Assembly: GCA_007922225.1 (NCBI GenBank) | Contig: ML679991.1 | Span: 1,324,153 to 1,388,152, forward strand | Reading direction: 5' to 3' | Length of the DNA: 64,000 bases | Source of the DNA: Emydura subglobosa | Lineage: Eukaryota; Chordata; Testudines; Chelidae | Shown here: positions 36,471-46,305 of the stretch, piece after piece | How the letters are laid out: each line of letters starts with the position of its first letter | Position numbering within the stretch: the stretch's first letter is position 1 | Made by a program: the position numbers and the translations under genes | Notes under the pieces: model-generated | The model's input: the letters and a program-made list of their open reading frames with translations, nothing else | Database searches by the model: none | What the model was told of the DNA's origin: nothing

Positions 36471-37326
36471 AGGTGTGCCATGGAGTTTTTTGAAAAACTG
36501 CCTGTGAGAACAAAAACCCTTCCCTTATATTCTAACTAGTGCCAGAACCAGAGCACATTCTATACTTTTGCTCTCTGAGACGAGGCCCCTTCCAATCCCC
36601 AAAGCAAGATTAAGATAGCAAATTTGAATCCTACAGAATGGTGGGGGGGGAGGGGAAAGGAAGAGAGGGAAGTCATCTTCTGATTGGCCATCTGTCTCAC
36701 TGCCTGCCTCCTCCCGGGGCAGAACAACCAATCAGAACTCAATCTCCCTCTCTTCCCTCCTCCTCTCCTGTAAGTAATGGGTTGGCTTCTCTGCCCCTCC
36801 CCTTCCCTGCTGCAGTCACCAGCTGGGGATGGGGAGAAGAGCTCCTGGAGACACCCCTCCAACCTGGAAGGGGAGCAAGGACATTGCTCCTCCCCTCCCC
36901 CCCCCAGATTGGGAAGAGGGAAGTACCCAAGGAAAAGCCGAGGTGAGGCAGGGCAGCTGAACTGGAGGTGCGGGATGGGTGAGAGATGGGAGAGCCAAGA
37001 GTCAGAACTGGCGAGACAGAATTTGTTTGAGCTGTGGGCTGGGTGTCACTTTCTCCACTGACCAGGCTTTTGTCCAGAATTCTTATATTTAGCTCTAATG
37101 TTAGCTTCTACTGTGGAAAATGTGAATTCTGGTACAAAAGATAGATCCTGATCAAACATTAGCCACCAGGGTTGTTTTGATTTTACCCCTACTAGCTTCA
37201 TTCTGAATTGGCTCATGAATAGTCATGAGTTCGTTGGAGATAATATGGTGGTGTGCCTCAAAATAATTAAAAGTATCAAGCTGTGCTGTGGCAGAGAAAC
37301 ATTTGGGAATCACAGTTCCAGATTAT

Positions 37327-38936
37327 TAATCATAGTATCATAGGGCTGGAAGGGACCTTGAGAGGTCATCTAGTCCAGTCCCCTGCACTCGTGGCAGCAC
37401 TAAGTAGTATCTAGACCATCCCTGACAGGTGTTTGTCTAACCTGCTCTTAAAAATCTCCAATGATGGAGATTCCACAACCTCCCTAGGCAATTTATTCCA
37501 GTGATTAAACCACCCTGACAATTAGAAAGTTTTTCCTCATGTCCAACCTAAATCTCCCTTGCTACAGTTTAAGCCCATTTCTTATTGCCCTGTCCTCAGA
37601 GGTTAAGAAGAACAATTTTTCTCCCTCCTCCTTGTAACAACCTTTTATGTACTTAAAAACTGTCCCCTCTCAGTCTTCTCTTCTCCAGGCTAAACAAACC
37701 CAGTTCTTTCAGTCTTGCCTCATAGGTCATGTTTTCTAGACCTTTAATCATTTTTGTTGCTCTTCGCTGGACTTTCTCCAATTTGTCCACATCTTTCCTG
37801 AAATGTGGCACCCAGAACTGGACACAATACTCCAGTTGAGGCCTAATCAAGGCAGAGTAGAGCGGAAGAATTACTACTTGTGTCTTACTTACAACACTCC
37901 TGCTAATACATCCCAGAATCATGTTCGCTTTTCTTGCAACAGCATTACACTGTTGACTCATATTTAGCTTGTGGTTCACTATGACCGCCAGTTCCCTTTC
38001 CGCAGTTCTCCTTCCTAGGCAGTCATTTCCCATTTTGTACGCATGCAACTGATTGTTCCTTCCTAAGTGGAGTACTTTGCATATGTCCTTATTAAATTTC
38101 AACTTATTTACCTCAGACCAATTCTCCATTTTGTCCAGATCATTATGAATTTTAATCCTATCCTCCAAAGCACTTGCAACCGCTCCCAGCTTGGTATTGT
38201 CCACAAACTTTGTAAGTGTGCTCACTATGCCATTATCTAAATCACTGAGGAAAATATTGAACAAAACCGGACCCAGAACTGATCCCTGCGGAACCCCACT
38301 TGTTGTGCCCTTCCAGCATGACTGTGAACCATTGATAACGACTCTCTGGGAACGGTTTTCCAGCCAGTTTTGCACCCACCTTAAAGTAGCTGTAGCTGGT
38401 TGTATTTCCCTATTTTGTTTAAGAGAAGGAAGAGTATCGAAAGTCTTACTAAAGTCAAGATATACCGCATCTACTGCCTCCCCCCATCCATAAGGCTTGT
38501 TACTCTGTCAATGAAAGCTATCAGGTTGGCTTGACATGATTTGTTCTTGACAAATCCATGCTGACTGTTACTTATTACCTTATTATCTTCTAGATGATTG
38601 CAAATTGATTGCTTAATCATTTGCTCCATTATCTTTCCGGGTAATGAAGTTAAGATGACTGGTCTGTAATTCCTCATTTCCCTTTTTGTAGATGGGCACT
38701 ATATTTGCCTTTTTCTAGTCTTCTGGAATCTCTCCTGTCTTTCAAGACTTTTCAGAGATAATCGCTAATGGCTCAGATATCTCCTCAGTCAGTTCCTTGA
38801 GTAATCTAGGATGCATTTCATCAGGCCCTGGTGTCTTGAAGACATTTAATTTATCTAAGTAATTTTTAACTTGTTCTTTCCCTATTTTAGCTTCTGATCC
38901 TGCCTCATTTTCACTGGCATTCACTATGTTAGACAT
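37327..38936 (-). repeat. CR1 LINE (inserted element), antisense
   Basis: The CR1 tail (ATCATAGTATCATAG) is at the left. On the minus strand ORF2 is readable from 38936 down: a segment before the RT, then HGFVKNKSCQANLIAF, then an uninterrupted 240-codon frame (38375-37653). That frame contains GVPQGSVLGP and KFVDNTK, where the catalytic FADDTK should be, so the enzyme is dead even where the frame is open. It sits inside another CR1 copy, right beside the hAT element, and belongs to a different CR1 subfamily by sequence. Confidence 0.93.
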
Positions 38937-39487
38937 GAATGAAGATGTTGAACAAAATCAGCCCCGTCAACGACCTCTGGGACACTCCACTTGTTAACTG
39001 CTGCCAACTAGACATCAAGCTGTTGATCACTACCTGTTGAGCCCGAAGATCTAGCCAGCTTTCTATCCACCTTAAAGTCCATTTATCCAACCCGTACTTC
39101 TTTAACTTGCTGGCGAGAATACTGTGGGAGACTGTATCAAAAGCTTTGCTAAAGTCAAGGTATATCATGTCCACCACTTTCCCCACATCCATAGAGCCAG
39201 TCATTTCATCATAGAAGGCAATCAGGTTGGTCTGACATGACTTGCTCTTGGTGAATCCATGCTGACTATTTCTGATTACCTTCCTTTCCTCCAAGTGCTT
39301 CAAAATGGATTATTTGAGGACCTGTTCCATGATTTTTCCGGGGACTGAGGTGAAGATGACTTATCTGTAGTTCCCCAGATCCTCCTCCTTCCCTTTTTTA
39401 AAGACGGGCACTATATGCCTTTCCCAATTGTCCGAGACCTGCCCGGATCACTATGAGTTTTCAAAGATAGTGTCCAGTAGCCTCAAT
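38937..39487 (-). repeat. CR1 LINE (outer element, 5' part), antisense
   Basis: On the minus strand this gives the reverse transcriptase segment HGFTKSKSCQTNLIAF, YLDFSKAFDTVSHSIL, then GVSQRS in place of GVPQGS and FNIFIH. It breaks off exactly where the 33493-34406 segment takes up with the following LED and FASDTK blocks. The two were one element before the insertions. It fades out near 39487. Confidence 0.92.
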
Positions 39488-40081
39488 AAATAAACCTATT
39501 ATATTAATTACAGCTAAGCCCTGTCTCCTCTCTGCAGTGGGGGACCCTACAGACCTACGCTCTTGTCTTCCAAATCTTTCGTCAAAACTCACTTTTTCCC
39601 TGAAGAGCACTATTCCACATCAATAAAATGCTTTCATTCAGCCCATAAATAACAAATAAATAAAAGCCCTCCAAGACTGAACCTGCCTTTGGATCTCTTA
39701 GTGTGTGTGTTGTGCTGCCCATCTGTTTACATCACATGATTCCCAGGACAAGGACTGTCTCTCCAGACATGTCTCATAGATCATCTGGACTTAATAAATC
39801 AAGAAGTGCAGATGCTGTCCAAGCAGTTATTGCTATGTATGTTTTTATAAGCAGTAAAGATACCAAGACCAACAGCTAGGTTTGTGTTCAGTTTCACAGA
39901 TCTTCTCCACTTCTGACTCCCCCGAGAACTCCAGGTCTTCAACCAATGGGGGCAGAACAGGTAAGAACAGTGCAGTAAGAGTCTCAGGTTTCCTATAAAT
40001 TGTGACTGGAGAGAGAGGAGTCTTTTCCTGCCAACTACATTTTGGTGTTTCCCTCTTTCTTTGTGTGTGCTCCTCCTGCAG
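39488..40081 (+). other. Upstream flank or intron before the lectin exon
   Basis: The last ~220 bases (from about 39861) are duplicated in decayed form near 32060-32270. A phrase near 39745 (AGGACAAGGACTGTCTCTCC) resembles the 3' end of L2/CR1-type repeats. An ATG with five codons (39946-39960) ends at a GTAAGA donor, but joining it to 40082 would be out of frame, so it is not called as exon 1. Confidence 0.5.
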
Positions 40082-40218
40082 GCTGCTCCATCCGGTGGAC
40101 TTTTCACAGAGGGAAATGTTACTTCTTTTCTGGTCAAGAAAAGACTTGGAAAGCTAGTCAAAGAGACTGTTCTGAAGCAAACTCTAACTTAGTGATCATC
40201 AACAACAAAGAGAAACTG
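40082..40218 (+). CDS. Lectin-domain exon 1 of the CLEC2/KLR-like gene
   Basis: Acceptor CCTCCTGCAG precedes it and donor GTGAGA follows. It begins with two bases of a split codon and ends on a codon boundary (AACAAAGAGAAACTG). It carries the first two cysteine positions (CSIRW and KCYFF), the Trp of the first helix and the RDC cysteine. Confidence 0.9.
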
Positions 40219-42107
40219 GTGAGAGCTGTTATGGAAGGAGCATATAATTCTGTGGGAAATGAACAATGGACTCTGCTTCAAATAACTTCCCAGCCTGTCT
40301 TTCCCATCTCTGGGTTCCCTATGCAAGTTTCCTATCTGCATTCTTCCAAGTTCTCCCCTTCCCTCCTTGTCTACACCCTACCTTGGTACCAATGCAGAGG
40401 CACAAAATTCTCTGTGCAGGCTCAGATGCATTACCTGCCTCTCTGCTGGCTAATTAAAGACACCCACTATATGATGCAACATAATGCACAATGTAATAGC
40501 ATGACTACGCAATTTTAATAAGCTGGCAGAGAGGCACGGACCTGCACTAAGACAGCCAGGCCCCTCTCTCTAAGGTAAGAAGAGGATGGCAACATCACTG
40601 AATGTCAAAGTACTTGGCAGGGACCTGGAGTGGGTAGAGATTGGGGAGAGGCATAAAGTCACAGGGGAGCCTAGGGAAATGTGGCCAGATATCCAGCCAT
40701 GGAAAGATGATTTCAGCAAGGAAGCCCTTGCTGTGATATGCACCTCCCATTTCATAGGCTACTGTTAGGAGACATTAGAAAATCTGTTAGAGACAAAGAC
40801 CTGTGAGAGCATTGTCCTGAGAGAGCTCTAATGAGGGATGTGATCTCAAAGACCCTGTGCCGGGTTTCCAGCAGAAGCGATCTTTTGGTCACGTTTCATT
40901 TGTCTAAATTAGGAGACAAGGTTTTGATTAGGTGAGGGTTAGTTCGCTAACCCCGATCTCGTTTCCTAATCTGCACAAACCCAAGCAAATCACCCCTACT
41001 GCACCCCAAATAAATGATATTACCATCAAAATGTCTCTGGCCAAGGGTAAGAATTCTCTGAATTCATTTTACATTTCCTTTGCAGGAGTTCCTCTATAAT
41101 AACACAAAATCGGAAGATTACTTCATTGGATTGACCCGCGCAGGCACTGAAAATAGATGGAAATGGATTGACAACACAGAGTTTAGCCCAGCCATGTATG
41201 TTTGTTCCTTATTATACCTCCAAGTATCAATTATTTTCTCTGATGAATCTACCACAGGTGTATTGTGGAGAAAGGGGACAGATTACAAGCTAGGATTTTT
41301 CTGTGCCAACCCTAGTGAAGAGTAACACAGGAAGAATTGATGCTAAAGTTAAAAAGGGAGATTCGCACATGCCTGTGGCTGGGAGAACAGCATTTGCTTA
41401 TTGTCTGACTTAGGAAGACTGAGAGAACATGCCCTCAATCTCTGATTTCCCTTCTGGAGAGCTGTTTGCTACCAGGATCTGTGAGAGTATCACTGGGAGG
41501 TTTCCTCTGCCTAGGATTTCACTAATACTGTCCAGCAGAAATAGTGTTGCTTAATGGAAGCTGTTCTAGAGTAGGCAGAAATCCTTACAACTTACCTAGG
41601 TGATAATGGGCTATGTACAAGTGGCCGGTGACTCAGATGCAGGCAAATGGAGGTATGTATAATTTGGGTAGCATGTCTAGGGAGTGAGAATCTCCCAGGC
41701 TGGAAGGAATGGGAAACAGCCCATAGACTGGGAAAAGAACTCACTGTATTTGTGTGTGCATCTGAGAGAGATTTGGATAATAAACTGAGGAGTGTGTGTG
41801 CGTGAGAAATGTGGGGATTGAAGGAGGTGTCAGTATGAAGTGGCCTCCATCACTTATCTGGCAGCTTCTGACTAGAGGGTGAAATCTCTCTCGTCTGTCC
41901 TCGGACTTATTGCATAAAGTTTAGATAATTCAGAATAATAAGAATGAATACTCTGATTTTCATTTCTTTCTCATTTCCAGATTTACTCTAGGCTTGTATA
42001 GTGACACATCTGATTGTGCTGTAATCGGATTAACTGTCGTGGGCACTATATCTTGTTCTGTACCAAACCGCTGGATCTGTGAGAAGAAAGCAGAGCAGCT
42101 CTCTTAG
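40082..42107 (+). CDS. CLEC2/KLR-like C-type lectin gene, three lectin-domain exons
   Basis: Three exons (40082-40218, 41086-41195 and 41981-42107) encode a complete C-type lectin-like domain of about 125 residues. Visible blocks are CSIRWTFHRGKCYFFSG, a Trp and RDC, DYFIGLTR, NRWKWID, SDCAVIG, ISCSVP and the final NRWICEKK, with a stop nine codons after the C of WIC. Six cysteines are in the canonical arrangement. The Ca-binding EPN and WND motifs are absent, which is typical of NK-cell receptor and CLEC2-type lectins that bind protein ligands. All splice sites are canonical and phases are 1, 0 and 2, as in mammalian KLR/CLEC2 genes. The product would be a type II membrane protein of immune cells. 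The tail and anchor exons lie upstream; 29258-29355 is a candidate. Possible polyadenylation signals are near 42553 and 42596. I cannot say whether it is closest to CLEC2D, CD69 or KLRB1. No inactivating change is seen. Confidence 0.88.
41086..41195 (+). CDS. Lectin-domain exon 2 of the CLEC2/KLR-like gene
   Basis: Acceptor TTCCTTTGCAG precedes it and donor GTATGT follows. It encodes EFLYNNTKSEDYFIGLTR and NRWKWIDNTEFSP, the WIGL-like strand and the conserved WKW strand. It contains one Asn-x-Thr glycosylation site (NNT). It ends two bases into a codon. Confidence 0.9.
41981..42107 (+). CDS. Lectin-domain exon 3 and stop of the CLEC2/KLR-like gene
   Basis: Acceptor TCATTTCCAG precedes it. 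With the two bases from the previous exon the frame opens as IFTLGLYSDTSDCAVIG and closes with NRWICEKKAEQLS and TAG at 42105-42107. It supplies the last three cysteines of the domain. Confidence 0.9.
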
Positions 42108-42191
42108 GAATGGGAGAGTCTTGGACAGAGGAAGCCCCTGAGGCTGGAAATCAGACACTGGCTGGTACACACAGACTAACTGGAACTTGGG

Positions 42192-42372
42192 TGACACAGT
42201 TTAGCGGTTAGAACAAGTCAGTGGAAGTCAGGAAATGTAGGTTCTCTTCTATACTGTATTGGCTGAAAAGTCTTGGGAAAGTTACTTGGCCATTTTGTGC
42301 CTCAGTTTTTCCATCTGTAGAAAAAGAATAATAGTACCCGCTTTTGTAAAGCATGTCCTTGAGTTCCTCAGA
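42192..42372 (+). repeat. MIR-type CORE-SINE
   Basis: The order GTTTAGCGGTTAGA, then TCTTGGGAAAGTTACTTGGCC, then TGCCTCAGTTTTTCCATCTG and AATAATAGTACC follows the MIR consensus from its tRNA-like head through its core (known from memory). It lies directly after the lectin stop codon and may be part of the 3' UTR. Confidence 0.8.
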
Positions 42373-42834
42373 TGACAAACTATGGTAGCGCCCTGTACTG
42401 ATGTTAACGCCCAGACACTGCTTTATTCACACAAACTACAGTAAATTATTTCCATACAGACTTGCATAAAGGCTAATTCTCTCTCTTACTCACATATGCA
42501 GACAGGGTCAAACTTACCACTGACATAAGTACGTGCAATTCCATTGACTTCATAATAAAATGCAGAGACTCCTTGAATTAAAATAAGCATGACAAATAAA
42601 AAAAGTGGAGGCTGAAGAAGATAAAAGTGGTGTTGTAAATGACAATAGTTAAAAACACTTTTATGAAGCCGGGTGTGGGGGCAGACCAAAGACCTGAGCA
42701 TCTAGAAGACCCTGTTCAAGCCCAGAACATTAGAATCCTTGGAACTCCTGAACACAACACAGTTTTTCTGGAGGCCATTGTTAAAAGCATAATAGCAGCC
42801 AACCTACATTTAACGCTTTGATAGAGCTTTATGG

Positions 42835-42905
42835 GCCTGATTTTCTGCTCACTTACACAGGAATAACTTCATTAATGTCTATGGAGTTACACCAATCGAA
42901 ATTAA
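42835..42905 (+). repeat. Short palindrome-derived MITE fragment
   Basis: GGCCTGATTTTCTGCTCACTTACAC followed by ATGGAGTTACACC resembles one arm of the foldback element seen complete at 57938-58036. Confidence 0.5.
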
Positions 42906-44984
42906 ATTGAAAAGAGATTCAGACACCAGGAGTGAAATCTTGGCCCCACTGGAGTCGATAGCAAATCTCCTACTGCATCAAATGTGAGGATTTCACCCCT
43001 AAGTGTGTGAGCAATGCACAAACATTAGCTATTTAAGGAGAATGGTTTTCTGTAGATTGAACATTATCGTTACTGACCACTATAATCAAACACGTGGAAG
43101 ATACACCACAAAGGGAAATACAATGCTTGCCACACTTCCTCTGATTTGTAATATGGAAGATTTTTAATAGCAATGGGTGCAGTGGGGAGCTAAGATCTTA
43201 CAGTTGGCACGAACTATTAATGTCTCTGGACTTAAGCCTGGTCATGCAACAGGGAAGTCAATGGATATTGTAATGAAGATATGCAGCATCATTGTAGCCG
43301 TGTCAGTCCTAGGCTATTAGACAATGTGGGTTAGATAATATCTTTTATTGGACCAACCTCAGTTGGTGAGAGAGAGAAGCTTTCCAGCTTAAACAAAGCT
43401 CTTCCTCAGATCACCTGAAAAAGTGCTGTTTAACCCTGAATGCTGATCTCTCTCACGAACAGAAGTTGGTCCAGTACAAGATATTACTCATTGTAAAGAA
43501 GTGTTTCTTTTACAGAGCATTTCTGTCTCAGTCTATTGCAGGCAAAACCTTGAAAAATTTATCCTGAAATAAACCACCTTGTTTTGGGAGGTAAATTCAG
43601 CAGAGTAACTGCTGGAGATGATCAATGAGAAACCTGTGAGATGAAGACTCCCAATCCACACTTTTGGAGAACTAAACCATACTTATATTCAAGACTATGC
43701 TAAAAAACTACCCTCTCTTTAAAGCATGACATCAAAGTATGCCTCAGTTGTACTGAGTACAGCTCTGCTCCATTTCTATTACAACACTGCCTTCATGAAG
43801 CAACCAGATATCAGTCCTTTCTTTGGTTACTTATGACAGGTTTCTATTTATATTTCATATACCCAGATTCCTGGCTTCATCACCACCATATTTACCTGAA
43901 GGATTTCTGATTGAAATTTGCTATTTGCCTTTTATTGTAATGTAAGTATAAGGTTACCAATAAGATTGCTGTTGTCTTGGTATGCTTTTAGATTATTTGA
44001 TTCATATTCTATCTTCATTGTATCAAATCTAATCCATTCTATTTATATCACTCACATAACTATGGTATTTAATCATCTATTGTCATCTATAAATAATAGA
44101 TGGATTTTCTGCAATATTCGGAAATCCTCATTCTTCTTTCTCCTTTTTTTCCTGTGATCCCACATGTGTGGCTGAGGTTTAAGATTTATATATTACTGCA
44201 GATTCTAAATAACAAGACACTATGGATTTCTGAATATGCATGCATACATGAAGCTTTAATACTGAAGAAAACACAATCAATGACTGTGTATGAAAAAAGA
44301 TGGCTTTTATGAATTTACAATATTAAAAATAAAGTTTATTTTTAAAATGGTCTGCTCATGAGAATGATGTCTTCCTGTCACCCTGTCTGAATGCCAGATC
44401 TGGTAGTGCTGCCTGAGACTCTCCACTGAAAATAGCTTTTAGGTGCAGCATTTCAAGAGGCAACACCAGAGAAAGCGATGCCTCTTTCTGCTCTGGGAAT
44501 TAACTAACCCAACGGAGAAGAAAATGTATCTAGCAGCTGCTCCCAATGGGTACATACTCACCACATTACCAAAGCCAAAACTCAATCTGGGAGTCTTGTG
44601 AGATCTTCAAGCAGCAGGTCTCAGGTGAGCCAAGACAGTGTCTTTCCCCAGAGACAACCTTACAGTGAACTAAAGGTGAAATGCTCTGTATCCTACTCCT
44701 GATGAATTGAGCCAATCATCCCACATGGATCTATGCTGGATTGAAAGCAATGATCTAAAAATGAGAGGCTTCCTATCCCATTCCTCCACCCTCTTGTGCT
44801 AGGACTGTAGGCCAGACCCGCTCACCCCTAATAAGGTATGTGTGACCAGGGTAAGGGACCTTCCCCTCTGAGGAGTTAAAGGGTGAAGCAATTCCCTGCC
44901 TTACCACTAGAAGAAAGCGCTGGACCTACCAAGGTTGAGGAAGAGCTTTGCCACACTATACATACAAAATAATGAGGTCTAAAT
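42906..44984. other. Intergenic stretch downstream of the lectin gene
   Basis: AT-rich; open frames at 43918-44312 are rich in Phe, Ile and Leu because of base composition and lack splice support. A family A repeat lies at 43281-43400. Nothing coding is recognised. Confidence 0.5.
43281..43400 (+). repeat. Interspersed repeat, family A copy 2
   Basis: The phrase ATTGTAGCCGTGTCAGTCC, then ATATCTTTTATTGGACCAAC and GTTGGTGAGAGAGAGAAGC match the repeat at 28521-28645. Confidence 0.7.
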
Positions 44985-45614
44985 TAGCTGTTACCACTCA
45001 GGAAAGAGATCATGGAATCATTGTAAACATCTTCTTTGAAACCTTCCACTCAGTGTGAAATGGCAGTCAAAAAAGCTAACAGCATGTTAGGAAAGGGCTA
45101 GATAGTAAGATAGAAAACATCATAATGCCACTGTATAAACCCATGGTATGCCCTCATCTTGAATACTGCATGAAGTTCTGGTTGCCTCACCTCAGAAAAG
45201 ATATATTAGAATTGGAAAAAGTACAGAGGAGGGCAACTAAAATCATTAGGGATATGGGACAACTTCCATATGAGGAGAGATTAAAAAGACTGGGACTGTT
45301 CAACTTGGAAAAGAGACCATTGGGGGGGCATATGATAGAGGTCGATAAAATCATGACTGGTGTGAAGAAAGTGAATAAGGAAGTGTTATTTACTCCTTCT
45401 CAGAATAGAACAATGGGTCACTCCATGAAATTAATAGGGACAGGTTTAAAACAATCAAAAGGAAGCATTTCTTCACACAACCTGTGGAACTCATGGCCAG
45501 GGGATGTTGTGGAGGCCAAAAGTACAAATGGGTTCAAAAAAGAATTAGATAAATTCATGGCAGATAGGACCATCAATGGCAAGATGATTCCTGTAAAACT
45601 CTACAAACTGAATG
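44985..45614 (+). repeat. CR1/L3-like LINE fragment, sense
   Basis: The C-terminal part of ORF2 is readable from about 45060. It includes HLEYCMKFWLPHLRKDI, LEKVQRRATKIIRDM and YEERLKRLGLFNLEKR, and the frame stays open from 45125 into the next repeat. This divergent version lacks the CR1 tail, which is replaced by an LTR-like element near 45615. Confidence 0.85.
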
Positions 45615-46305
45615 GCCAGGCGCACAGGGTATATAAGGCAGAGGCCTTGGGAATCCATTTTGTTGTCAGTCACCAGTCTTCAGCCAGGACTCAGCTTCAG
45701 GTACCAACTTACTTCTGGATCAGTTCATCTACAACTGAACTGAAGCTGTGAAACAAAGGACTGAGACCCGCCCAGAGACTGGATGCACACCAGAGGAGCT
45801 ATACAAGCCTGCAAACTCCACAATTCTCCCAGAAACTTGATGTATATGGACTTTCAATCATTTGTAGGTATCTGATTTGCTCTGACCCTTTAACATTTCT
45901 CTTATGGTTTATTTCTTTCTATTTACAATAAACCTTTAGTTTTAGTTACTAAAGGATTGGCTGGCAGCGTGGTATTTTGGGTAAGATCCAAACTTACATT
46001 GATCTGGTGCTGTGACTGACCCCTTGGGGTCAGAGGGAACCTTTTTAGTAAAGAGCATAGAGTTTAAATAACTGGTCTCTTTACTGGACCTAGTGATTGA
46101 TTTGGGAGCCTGGAGCTGAAATGCAGTGAAGGGGGCTGTGTTTATTTGTATACCGGCTTCTGTGGGGATTCAGAAGTGCAGTGTGTGTCTGGTTGGGAAG
46201 CCTGACTTCAGTGTCACCCACAAGTGTTGGGAGACTCTGCTCTCCTTTTACAGGCTGCCCTGACCTTGGCATTTTCAGGTGGCTACCCTGGGCACGGGAC
46301 GGGTC
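45615..46305 (+). repeat. LTR-like element, copy 3
   Basis: A TATA box (TATATAAG, 45630-45637) is followed by an AATAAA signal (45927-45932) and then the region shared with 11411-12050 (reversed) and 36212-36470. Order and spacing agree with copy 1. It appears 5'-truncated at the CR1 junction. Confidence 0.7.

Larger units (their letters stand above)
34407..37315. mobile_element. 2.9-kb hAT-type element with nested retroelement remnant
   Basis: The left end CACTGTTTCCCAACCAGTG is matched imperfectly by the right end ATTTGGGAATCACAG when reversed, over about 30 bases that include a GTGCTG..CAGCAC block. The flanking 8-mers ctccagat (34399-34406) and ttccagat (37316-37323) match at seven of eight positions, as expected for hAT target duplications. 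Inside are fragments unlike a transposase: an acidic retroelement-like frame (35268-36231), an LTR-like fragment (36212-36470) and GC-rich sequence (36600-37000). No hAT transposase motif was recognised, so it is non-autonomous or has been replaced internally. Confidence 0.75.

Noticed and set aside
37653..38375. 240-codon antisense frame as a gene
   Set aside because: It is CR1 reverse transcriptase with a mutated catalytic FADD motif.
39946..39960. ATG plus four codons ending at a GTAAGA donor, as exon 1 of the lectin gene
   Set aside because: Splicing from 39960 to 40082 would put the lectin exon out of frame, and the intron would be only 121 bp with no room for a membrane-anchor exon.
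43918..44312. Hydrophobic frames as membrane-protein exons
   Set aside because: Hydrophobicity follows from AT-rich base composition, and no splice pair of fitting phase was seen.
45125..45751. 208-codon frame as a gene
   Set aside because: It is CR1/L3 ORF2 C-terminus running by chance into an LTR-like element.
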